A stretch of 18,865 nucleotides of DNA from the NCBI GenBank assembly GCA_905202115.1, contig CAJKQZ010000027.1:1-18865 (forward strand). The letters are read 5' to 3'. This document shows, one piece after another, positions 1 to 7,700 of the stretch. The first letter of the stretch is position 1. Each line of letters starts with the position of its first letter. The position numbers and the translations under genes are program-made. This DNA is from an uncultured Prevotellaceae bacterium (GTDB lineage Bacteria > Bacteroidota > Bacteroidia > Bacteroidales > Bacteroidaceae). The notes beneath the pieces were generated by a model. That model worked only from the letters and a program-made list of their open reading frames with translations. It had not been told where the DNA came from and did no database searches.

Positions 1-75
1 AATATCTCAGACATATTTTTTGCGGTTTTTAGGAGCGCTGAAAATCAAAGCATTACAAATGTCTGTTTTTGTCTG
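1..75 (-). repeat. Dispersed intergenic repeat, copy A (degenerate, cut by window start)
   Basis: This is the minus-strand orientation of the repeat seen at 3139, 8614, 11564 and 18739. Bases 3-19 are an exact copy of one arm of the 17-base hairpin core; the other arm would lie left of the window. The middle part has diverged, but the outer end at 67-75 keeps the complement of the cagacaaaa start of the element. Identity to the other copies is clear at both ends and weak between them, so this is probably a decaying copy. Confidence 0.65.
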
Positions 76-95
76 TAAAAATAAATTGGATTAGG

Positions 96-134
96 GTCTT
101 TAACGACTTTAAAGTCGTTAAGGTCGTTAAAGAC
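96..134. repeat. Nested palindromes upstream of the glycosyltransferase promoter
   Basis: Bases 101-120 form a perfect 20-bp palindrome. Bases 96-107 are also the exact reverse complement of 123-134, a 12-bp stem with a 15-base spacer. The two structures share bases 101-107 and so cannot form together. The ttaacgac/gtcgttaa unit occurs three times. It could be an operator for a dimeric regulator, a remnant terminator of a gene left of the window, or a recombination site. Nothing in the window decides between these. Confidence 0.6.
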
Positions 135-169
135 GCGGACGAAGCCGCATACTTGGCGGCTCGGCATAA

Positions 170-189
170 AAAATGAGCAAGCTCATTTT
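170..189. terminator. Small AT-flanked hairpin, possible bidirectional terminator
   Basis: Bases 170-178 and 181-189 are exact inverted repeats (aaaatgagc / gctcatttt). Read on either strand the hairpin runs into T residues, with six on the minus strand. It may end transcription from a gene left of the window. It overlaps the -33 element of the promoter at 187-217, so it could equally affect that promoter. Confidence 0.4.
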
Positions 190-217
190 GTTCTGCACTC
201 GCCTTTTGCTATATTTG
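187..217 (+). promoter_or_regulatory. Bacteroidales-type sigma-A promoter for the GT2-radC-MIP18-lpxH operon
   Basis: TTTG at 187-190 and TATATTTG at 210-217 are separated by 19 bases. This matches the Bacteroides primary sigma consensus TTTG-N19-TAnnTTTG. The predicted transcription start is about 222-226, essentially at the start codon of the next gene (226), so the mRNA would be leaderless or nearly so. Confidence 0.75.
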
Positions 218-225
218 TCCGAACT

Positions 226-1215
226 ATGAAATATTCTGTAATCATTCCCGTATACAATAGGCCCGACGAAACGGAAGAACTGCTCGGAAGCCTGAGCAAG
301 CAGGCACGCCCCGACATGGAAGTGATTGTCGTGGAGGACGGTTCGCATATTCCGTGCCGCGAAGTGGCGGAACGCTACGCCGAACTCATGTCTGTTAAGT
401 ATTTCGTAAAAGAAAACGGCGGACCTGCGGCGGCACGCAATTTCGGAGCGGAACATGCCTCGGGAGAATACCTCATCATACTCGACAGCGACGTGGTTGT
501 GCCGCAAGGATACTTTGCCGCTATCGACAGCGAACTCGACAGGGAAGAATGCGACGCCTTCGGAGGCCCCGACCGCGCAGACGCCTCGTTCACACCGGTG
601 CAGAAGGCAATAAACTACTCGATGACATCGTTTTTCACAACAGGAGGCATACGCGGCGGCAAGAAAAAAATGGACAAATTCTATCCGCGCAGCTTCAATA
701 TGGGAGTGAAACGCGACGTTTACTCCGCGCTCGGCGGTTTCGCGCCCATGCGCTTCGGCGAAGACATAGATTTCAGCTACCGCATAGCGGAACGCGGATT
801 CAGAATGCGACTCTTTCCAGACGCATGGGTATGGCACAAGCGCAGAACCGATTTCCGCAAATTCTTCAAGCAGGTGCACAATTCCGGCATAGCACGCATA
901 AACCTCGAGAAACGACATCCGGGCACAATGAAGCCCGTGCACACCCTGCCCGCCCTGTTCACACTCGGTTGCGCGGTACTCATAATAGGCGAAACGGTAT
1001 GCCGCTGGAGCATTCTGCCGCTGGTGCTGTACGCCCTGCTGACATTTACCGACTGCACGATAAAAGAAAAGAATCCCTACGTAGGCCTGCTCGCAATAGC
1101 GGCATCATTCACCCAACTTATAGGCTACGGCACAGGATTCTGGGTGGCCGCATTCAGAAGATACGTGCTGCGGCAGAACGAATTCGAAGCCTTCGCAAAA
1201 AGTTTCTATAAATGA
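226..1215 (+). CDS. Glycosyltransferase family 2, membrane-associated
   Basis: A 329-residue family 2 glycosyltransferase that would transfer a sugar from a nucleotide-sugar donor to a cell-surface glycan or lipid; the acceptor cannot be told. The GT-A fold starts at once with SVIIPVYNR (residues 4-12), which fixes the start at 226. The metal-binding DxD is D87-S88-D89 in ILDSDVVVP, and the acceptor-side ED motif is E179-D180 in GEDIDFSYR. Hydrophobic segments around 240-280 and 290-315 suggest membrane anchoring at the C-terminus. It is the first gene of a four-gene run; its last four bases overlap the start of radC (ATGA). The promoter lies directly upstream, leaving almost no 5' leader. 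With lpxH in the same run, a role in envelope polysaccharide or lipid modification is a reasonable inference. Confidence 0.9.
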   Translation: MKYSVIIPVYNRPDETEELLGSLSKQARPDMEVIVVEDGSHIPCREVAERYAELMSVKYFVKENGGPAAARNFGAEHASGEYLIILDSDVVVPQGYFAAIDSELDREECDAFGGPDRADASFTPVQKAINYSMTSFFTTGGIRGGKKKMDKFYPRSFNMGVKRDVYSALGGFAPMRFGEDIDFSYRIAERGFRMRLFPDAWVWHKRRTDFRKFFKQVHNSGIARINLEKRHPGTMKPVHTLPALFTLGCAVLIIGETVCRWSILPLVLYALLTFTDCTIKEKNPYVGLLAIAASFTQLIGYGTGFWVAAFRRYVLRQNEFEAFAKSFYK

Positions 1216-1901
1216 CGAAACTATCCATAAACAAATGGGACGAAAGCGACCGACCGCGCGAAAAGCTGATGAAACTCGGCGCCGAAGCCCTGTCGAAATC
1301 CGAACTATTAGCCATTCTGATAGGCTCCGGAAGCGCCGACGAATCGGCCGTCGAACTCATGAGGCGGATAATGTACGACTGCCACGACAGCATGTCGGAG
1401 CTGAGCCGCATAAGTCTCGACACGCTCCGACAATACAAAGGCATAGGGACAGCCAAAGCCGTAACCATTAAAGCGGCGTGCGAGCTGGGCAAAATAATGC
1501 AGGCCGAGCCGGTGCAGGAAAAGCAGGCGTTCAACGAACCGCGCCTTGTAAGAGACTATTTCTCGCCGCGCCTGAGCAACAAGACCAACGAAGAGTGCTG
1601 GGTTATGCTTCTGAACCAGAAACTTCGCCTCATACGCGCCGAACAGATAAGCAAAGGAGGAATCACCGAAGCCTCGGTGGACATCAGGCTCGTGCTGAGA
1701 GCAGCGTTGCTGGCGCAAGCGCCCGCAATAATACTCGTGCACAATCACCCGTCGGGCTCTCCGCGCCCGAGCCGCGCCGACGACCGCCTGACAGGCAGCC
1801 TTGCCGAGGCCGCATCGGTAATGAACATAAAACTGTCGGATCACGTGATAATAGGCGAAGGAACGAGCTATTACAGCTACGCCGAAAACGGAAAAATCTA
1901 A
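1212..1901 (+). CDS. radC: RadC family protein (JAB/MPN metalloprotein)
   Basis: A 229-residue protein of the usual RadC length. The N-terminal half (about 1-100) is the UPF0758 region with a helix-hairpin-helix-like stretch (YKGIGTAKA). The C-terminal half is the JAB/MPN domain, with the zinc-binding signature HNHPSG at residues 177-182 (H177, H179) followed by D190; an upstream glutamate lies in TNEECW. RadC was named for DNA repair, but its biochemical role remains uncertain; the metal ligands suggest a metal-dependent hydrolase. It is translationally coupled to the glycosyltransferase through an ATGA overlap. A gap of 44 bases separates it from the next gene. Confidence 0.93.
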   Translation: MTKLSINKWDESDRPREKLMKLGAEALSKSELLAILIGSGSADESAVELMRRIMYDCHDSMSELSRISLDTLRQYKGIGTAKAVTIKAACELGKIMQAEPVQEKQAFNEPRLVRDYFSPRLSNKTNEECWVMLLNQKLRLIRAEQISKGGITEASVDIRLVLRAALLAQAPAIILVHNHPSGSPRPSRADDRLTGSLAEAASVMNIKLSDHVIIGEGTSYYSYAENGKI

Positions 1902-1945
1902 GCAGCCCTACAAACGAACACACTTATAAGAACAACCGCAAAGCG

Positions 1946-2269
1946 ATGACAAACGAAGAAACCAAACTCAAAACCGAAGAGCGCATTGTAGAGGTGCTCA
2001 AAACAGTCTACGATCCTGAGATTCCCGTAAACATCTACGACCTCGGACTGATATACAAAATCGACCTCAAGGACGACGGCACTCTTGACATAGACATGAC
2101 GCTCACCGCACCCAACTGTCCGGCCGCCGACTTCATTGTAGAGGACGTAAGGCAGCGCGTGGAAGGCGTGGAGGGAGTGAAACAATCGAACATCAACCTT
2201 GTGTTCGACCCCGTATGGGATCAGTCGATGATGAGCGACGAGGCGAAACTCGACTTAGGATTTATGTAA
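1946..2269 (+). CDS. MIP18/DUF59 family Fe-S assembly factor (SufT/PaaD-like)
   Basis: A 107-residue single-domain DUF59 protein. The conserved patch YDPEIPVNIYDLGLIY is at residues 22-37 and the signature TAPNCP at 54-59 carries the conserved cysteine C58. Family members (SufT, the PaaD N-terminal domain, eukaryotic MIP18/CIA2) help deliver or mature iron-sulfur clusters. The open frame reaches back to 1478 inside radC, but that part is the out-of-frame shadow of radC. The ATG at 1946 gives the family's normal N-terminus. It is 6 bases upstream of lpxH. The 4Fe-4S enzyme PFOR lies further downstream and could be a client, but that is only inference. Confidence 0.9.
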   Translation: MTNEETKLKTEERIVEVLKTVYDPEIPVNIYDLGLIYKIDLKDDGTLDIDMTLTAPNCPAADFIVEDVRQRVEGVEGVKQSNINLVFDPVWDQSMMSDEAKLDLGFM

Positions 2270-2275
2270 AAACGT

Positions 2276-3052
2276 ATGTCGCACTCCATGAAAAACGTCT
2301 ACTTCATATCCGACGCCCACTTAGGCTCGTGGGCCGTTTCGCACCGAAGAATGCAGGAACGCCGCCTTGTGCGTTTTCTCGACCTGATAAAGGAGCGGGC
2401 CTCGGCCGTGTATCTTCTGGGCGACATGTTCGATTTCTGGCACGAGTACAAATTCGCTGTGCCTAAAGGCTACACGCGCTTTCTCGGAAAGATAAGCGAG
2501 CTGACCGACCGCGGCGTGGAGGTGCACTTCTTCACCGGCAACCACGACTTGTGGATTCACGACTACTTCGAAAAGGAGTGCGGAATGATCATTCACCGCG
2601 AGCCCATGACGGTCGAGATATACGGCAAACTTTTCTACCTTGCCCACGGCGACGGATTAGGCTGCGACGACCGGCAGTTCAAACTGCTGCGCTCGATATT
2701 CCACAACCGCCTGTGCCGCAAACTCTTCGCGGCAATCCACCCGCGCTGGGGAATGTATTTCGGCCTCTCGTGGGCAAAGCACAGCCGCCTGAAACGCGTG
2801 GACGGGCAGGAAGAACCGTTCAAGGGCGAAGACAAAGAGGAGCTCGTAGGCTTTTCAAGGCAATATCTAAGAACACACCCCGAAATAAACTACTTTATTT
2901 TCGGGCACAGGCACATAGAGCTCGACCTCGAGCTCACTCCGGCGGCAAGACTGATAATTCTCGGCGACTGGATTTCGAAATACACATACCTCACGTTCGA
3001 CGGAGAACACATATACATGGAAGACTACATCGAAGGCGAAAGCGAACCGTAA
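2276..3052 (+). CDS. lpxH: UDP-2,3-diacylglucosamine diphosphatase-like metallophosphoesterase
   Basis: A 258-residue calcineurin-like phosphoesterase of LpxH type. LpxH cleaves UDP-2,3-diacylglucosamine to lipid X and UMP in lipid A synthesis on the inner face of the cytoplasmic membrane. Metal-binding motifs are in order: D13-A-H15, GDMFDFW (49-55), GNHD (88-91), HGDG (124-127) and GHRH (H211, H213). The length is slightly above the roughly 240 residues of E. coli LpxH. An ATG at 2288 (residue 5) is an alternative start; the phosphoesterase fold begins just after it. It is the last gene of the operon starting at 226. No conventional GC-rich terminator follows; the first strong hairpin downstream is in repeat copy B. 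Lipid A specificity is inferred from overall family likeness. Confidence 0.82.
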   Translation: MSHSMKNVYFISDAHLGSWAVSHRRMQERRLVRFLDLIKERASAVYLLGDMFDFWHEYKFAVPKGYTRFLGKISELTDRGVEVHFFTGNHDLWIHDYFEKECGMIIHREPMTVEIYGKLFYLAHGDGLGCDDRQFKLLRSIFHNRLCRKLFAAIHPRWGMYFGLSWAKHSRLKRVDGQEEPFKGEDKEELVGFSRQYLRTHPEINYFIFGHRHIELDLELTPAARLIILGDWISKYTYLTFDGEHIYMEDYIEGESEP

Positions 3053-3138
3053 GCCGGCATGAACTACATGCGGGCCTCTCCCGTACGTTACGGCATAACC
3101 CCGAAACTCAAGAAACATAGCCATACTGCTGCCCGATA

Positions 3139-3306
3139 CAGACAAAAACGGTCACCCGCCAAGCACCTGAAAATCAGCAGGTGTATATGTAGCAAAAAAT
3201 ATGTCTGAGATATTTTAAATTATCTCAGACATATTTTCGATTATCTCCCTTGTTTTTTCAATTTACTGCGGGAAGTTTTTTACCACACGAAAAAAAATAT
3301 TTTTTT
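3139..3306 (+). repeat. Dispersed intergenic repeat, copy B
   Basis: The best-preserved copy. In order it holds the start block cagacaaaaacggtca; a small hairpin with a 6-bp stem (3164-3169 / 3178-3183) and an 8-base loop; the core hairpin with a perfect 17-bp stem (3196-3212 / 3221-3237) and an 8-base loop; a second tatctc motif; a conserved block reading actgcgggaag and then ttttttacc; and an A/T-rich end. Copies C and D repeat the same order almost base for base. It lies 87 bases after lpxH and upstream of the next promoter, so it may also act as the terminator of the lpxH operon. Confidence 0.9.
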
Positions 3307-3449
3307 CAGAAATAAAATATTACATCGCCCTATATCCCTACAAAAGAAAACAGCCACGCCTCCATTCGGCACTCCCCCGACGCAATACACAGACGCACAA
3401 AAAGAGAAAAGACAAGTGCAAACATAAATTCAATATTTGACACCTACTC

Positions 3450-3481
3450 TTTGCACTTTTCGCAGGAAATAAGTACATTTG
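3450..3481 (+). promoter_or_regulatory. Bacteroidales-type promoter for the AAA ATPase-PFOR unit
   Basis: TTTG at 3450-3453 and TACATTTG at 3474-3481 are spaced by 20 bases, matching the Bacteroides -33/-7 consensus. The predicted start near 3487 gives a leader of about 40 bases. No TAnnTTTG lies in the 42 bases between this gene and PFOR, so both are probably read from here. Confidence 0.7.
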
Positions 3482-3526
3482 CATCTAAAATATTATACGC
3501 GCACCAATAAAAGCGCATAACTACAT

Positions 3527-4708
3527 ATGGATAAATTTTTCCAGTCACACGCTTACATGCTGAGCAACATGAACGCCACGGTTCCCCGAACCTTGATGGA
3601 AAGAATAGATTGGAGCCATCGCATGATAGGAATCAGGGGCCCGAGAGGCGTAGGCAAAACAACATTCCTGCTGCAATACGCACGCGACCACTTCGACCCG
3701 CAGTTGCATCAGTGCCTATACATCAATCTTAACAACTTCTATTTCCAGGGCAGAGGAATCGTCGACTTTGCCGGCGAATTCGTACGCTACGGAGGGCGTG
3801 TGCTGCTCATAGACCAGGCGTTCAAGCAACCCAACTGGGCGCAGGCGCTCGTAGACTGCTACAACAAATACGAAAAACTGCACATAGTCTACACCACCTC
3901 GTCGGTAATACCGCCCGAAAGCGACAGCCAAAGGGAACTCAACCGCATAAGTGACTCATACGTGCTCCACGGCTTCTCGTTCAGAGAGTTCGTGAACTCG
4001 CAGACAGGACTCAACTTCCGCGCTTACAACCTCAACGAAGTACTCAACGACCACGAGCAGATACTCAAGACCATTCTGCCGAAAGTGCGCCCGTGGAATT
4101 ATCTGCAAGACTATCTTCACCACGGTTACTACCCGTTCTTCCTTGAAACCCACAACTTCACAGAGCAGCTTCTCAAGTCGATAAACATGATGATCGAAGT
4201 AGATATCCTCTTCATCAAGCAAATCGACCTGAAATACCTTTCGAGAATCAAAAAACTGCTCTACCTGCTCGGTCTGGAAGGAATCTCTTCGCCCAACGTC
4301 ACACAAATGGCCAACGAGATAGGAACATCGCGCGCAACCGTGATGAACTATATAAAAGACCTCGAGGAAGCAAGGCTCGTGAACCTCGTATACCACCAGG
4401 GTGACGAATTCCCGAAAAAACCAGCGCAGATAATGATGCACAACACCAACCTGCTGTACGCAATCTACACACGCGGCATGAGCGAACAGGAAATAATGGA
4501 AACATTCTTCACCAACAGCCTCTGGCGCCACCACAGCGTAAACAAAGGCAAGAGAAACGGAATGTACATAGTAGACGGTCACGAAATCCACGTATGCGAC
4601 AAAAACAAACATGTGAAAGGACCGTCCGACGCATACTACGCCCGATACAACACCGAAGTAGGCCACGGCAACGACATCCCGCTATGGCTGTTCGGATTCC
4701 TATACTAA
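3527..4708 (+). CDS. AAA family ATPase with DUF4143 C-terminal domain
   Basis: A 393-residue protein with the AAA_14 + DUF4143 architecture. The Walker A loop is GPRGVGKTT at residues 38-46. The Walker B strand is VLLIDQ (92-97), followed by the family's xPNW at 101-104. In most AAA_14 proteins the residue after the Walker B aspartate is glutamate; here it is Q97 (codon CAG at 3815-3817). A winged-helix-like segment around 265-290 (TQMANEIGTSRATVMNYIKDLEEARLV) resembles DNA-binding helix-turn-helix repeats but is part of this family's usual middle region. The C-terminal DUF4143 part starts near 295. The cellular role of the family is unknown. It precedes PFOR by 42 bases on the same strand and probably shares its transcript. 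Confidence 0.85.
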   Translation: MDKFFQSHAYMLSNMNATVPRTLMERIDWSHRMIGIRGPRGVGKTTFLLQYARDHFDPQLHQCLYINLNNFYFQGRGIVDFAGEFVRYGGRVLLIDQAFKQPNWAQALVDCYNKYEKLHIVYTTSSVIPPESDSQRELNRISDSYVLHGFSFREFVNSQTGLNFRAYNLNEVLNDHEQILKTILPKVRPWNYLQDYLHHGYYPFFLETHNFTEQLLKSINMMIEVDILFIKQIDLKYLSRIKKLLYLLGLEGISSPNVTQMANEIGTSRATVMNYIKDLEEARLVNLVYHQGDEFPKKPAQIMMHNTNLLYAIYTRGMSEQEIMETFFTNSLWRHHSVNKGKRNGMYIVDGHEIHVCDKNKHVKGPSDAYYARYNTEVGHGNDIPLWLFGFLY

Positions 4709-4750
4709 ACCAACGAACAACAATATCATAACATCATATTCAATAACATT

Positions 4751-7700
4751 ATGAGTAAAGAAAAGAAATTCATAACGTGCGATGGTAACCAGGCAGCCGC
4801 CCACATAGCCTATATGTTTTCCGAAGTGGCAGCTATCTATCCCATCACACCTTCTTCGCCAATGGCAGAGCATGTTGACGAATGGGCGGCCGAGGGCCGG
4901 AAAAACCTCTTTGGCGACACCGTATCGGTGCAGGAAATGCAGTCGGAAGGCGGAGCCGCCGGCGCAGTTCACGGTTCGCTTCAGGCCGGAGCGCTCACTA
5001 CCACGTTCACAGCCTCCCAGGGTTTACTCCTGATGATACCCAACATGTACAAAATCGCAGGCGAGCTTCTGCCATGCGTTTTTCATGTATCCGCCCGCAC
5101 GCTCGCGTCGCACTCTCTCTGTATCTTCGGAGACCACGGCGATGTAATGGCCTGCCGTCAGACAGGTTTCGCTATGCTTTGCGAAGGCAGCGTGCAGGAA
5201 GTCATGGACCTTTCGGCAGTTGCCCACCTTGCAACAATCGAAAGCCGCGTGCCTTTCATCAACTTCTTCGACGGATTCCGCACATCGCATGAATACCAGA
5301 AAATAGAAGTAATAGACGACGAAGAAATTCGTCCGCTCATCGACCAAAAAGCACTTGCCGAATTCCGCGCACGTGCACTTACCCCCGAGCACCCCGTTGC
5401 ACGCGGAATGGCCGAGAACCCCGAAACATTCTTCGCACACCGCGAAAGCTGCAATCCATACTATGACGCCGTTCCCGGAATAGTAGAGAAATATATGGAT
5501 GAACTTTCGAAAATAACAGGCCGCGAATACAAACTGTTTACCTATTACGGAGCAAAAGATGCCGACCGCGTAATAATAGCTATGGGTTCCGTAACCGAAG
5601 CTGCGCGCGAAGCAATCGATTATATGAATGCGAACGGACAGAAAGTCGGAATGGTAAGCGTACACCTGTATCGCCCGTTCTCGATCAAGCACCTGCTTGC
5701 TGCAATTCCCGAAACGGCAACGCGCATCGCAGTCCTCGACCGCACAAAAGAGCCCGGAGCAGACGGCGAGCCCCTTTACCTCGACGTTCGCACCGCTTTC
5801 TACGGCACCGATCGCACTCCGCTCATCGTAGGCGGCCGCTACGGATTGGGCAGCTGCGACACAACGCCCACAATGATCATCTCCGTGTTCGACAACCTCG
5901 CCCTGCCGCAGCCTAAGAACCACTTCACGCTCGGCATCGTTGACGACGTTACGTTCACATCGCTTCCTTTGGAAGAAGAAAAGGCCCTCGGCGGCGAAGG
6001 AATCTTCGAAGCAAAATTCTACGGCCTCGGAGCAGACGGAACAGTAGGCGCAAACAAAAACTCCGTAAAAATTATCGGTGACAACACCAATAAATATTGT
6101 CAGGCATACTTCTCCTACGACTCCAAGAAGTCTGGAGGATTCACCTGCTCGCACCTTCGTTTCGGCGACACGCCCATACGTTCCACCTATCAGATTAAAA
6201 CGCCCAACTTCGTGGCTTGCCACGTTCAGGCTTACCTGCACATGTACGACGTAACGCGCGGTCTGCGGAAGAACGGCACATTCCTCCTCAACACAATCTG
6301 GGAAGGCGACGAACTGGCAAAGAATTTGCCCAACAAGGTCAAGAAATATTTTGCAAAGAACAACATAACGGTCTACTATATAAATGCTACGAAGATAGCT
6401 CAGGAGATAGGTTTGGGCAACCGCACGAACACGATTCTCCAGTCGGCGTTCTTCCGCATTACCGAAGTAATTCCCGTCGACCTCGCCGTTGAGCAGATGA
6501 AGAAGTTCATCGTAAAATCATACGGAAAGAAAGGTCAGGACATTGTAGACAAGAACTATCAGGCAGTAGACCGCGGCGGCGAATACCAGACGCTAACTAT
6601 CGATCCCGCATGGGCAAATCTTCCCGACGATCCAGAAGTTGTACGCGACGAACCGGCATTCATCTCCGACATAGTACGTCCTATCAACGCTCAGGACGGA
6701 GATCTTCTTCCCGTTTCGGCATTCAAGGGACTGGAAGACGGAACCTGGGAACAAGGCACGGCAGCTTACGAAAAACGCGGCGTGGCTCCGTTCGTTCCCG
6801 TATGGAACTCCGAGAACTGTATACAATGTAACAAATGTTCGTTCGTATGTCCTCACGCTTGCATACGCCCGTTCGTTCTCACCGACGAAGAAGCTGCCGG
6901 CTTCAAGGGCAAGACCATAGAAATGCTTGCTCCCAAAACAATGAAGGGTATGCACTTCGTTCAGCAGGTAAGCGTGCTCGACTGCCTCGGCTGCGGAAAC
7001 TGCGCAGACGTTTGCCCCGGAAAGAAAGGCGAGAAAGCTCTCACAATGGTTCCCCTCGAAGGCCAGGAAGCCGAAATCGAAAACTGGGAATACTGCATAA
7101 AGAAAGTTACGAGCAAGCAAAACCTCGTAGACGTCAAGCAAAGCACCAAAAACTCACAGTTCGCAACTCCTCTGTTCGAGTTCTCGGGAGCATGCTCCGG
7201 CTGCGGCGAGACACCTTACGTCAAACTTGTTACGCAACTTTTCGGCGACCGTCAAATGGTAGCCAACGCAACAGGTTGCTCTTCGATATACTCAGGTTCT
7301 ATACCCTCCACTCCTTATTGCACCAACGAAAAGGGACAAGGCCCCGCATGGGCGAATTCCCTGTTCGAAGACTTCTGCGAATTCGGAATGGGTATGGTGC
7401 TTGCAAACAAGAAAATGCGCAACCGCATACAGGATATACTCGAACACCAGATTGGCTGCGACAAAGCTACGGAGGAATACAAGGCTGCAGCAAAAGAATG
7501 GATTGAAAACCGCGAAGACGCCGACGGCTCACGCGCTGCGGCAGAGAAACTCATTCCGTTCATCGAGGCCAACAAAGACAATTGCAAGAAATGCGCCCAG
7601 CTTGCCGAAATGGAGCACTTCCTCACCAAGCGCAGCCATTGGATAATAGGCGGCGACGGAGCAAGCTACGACATAGGCTACGGCGGTCTCGACCACGTTT

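Larger units (their letters stand above)
3053..3526. other. Intergenic region between lpxH and the AAA ATPase gene
   Basis: No open reading frame with protein character is visible. The stretch holds repeat copy B (3139-3306), an AT-rich tract after it, and the promoter of the next gene at 3450-3481. Bases 3307-3449 show no recognisable feature. Confidence 0.7.

Noticed and set aside
127..942. 271-residue open frame on the minus strand
   Set aside because: Lies opposite the glycosyltransferase gene, shows no family features, and is explained by the codon bias of the real gene.
3139..3306. Repeats as DNA uptake sequences, prompted by dprA in the window
   Set aside because: Known uptake sequences are about 10-12 bases; this element is over 165 bases, structured and only intergenic.
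4285..4390. Helix-turn-helix in the AAA protein as evidence for a transcription regulator
   Set aside because: A winged-helix-like middle segment is a usual part of AAA_14/DUF4143 proteins and does not by itself indicate DNA binding.
5024..6241. 405-residue minus-strand open frame
   Set aside because: Antisense shadow of the PFOR gene; composition is rich in Cys, Val and Tyr with no recognisable domain.
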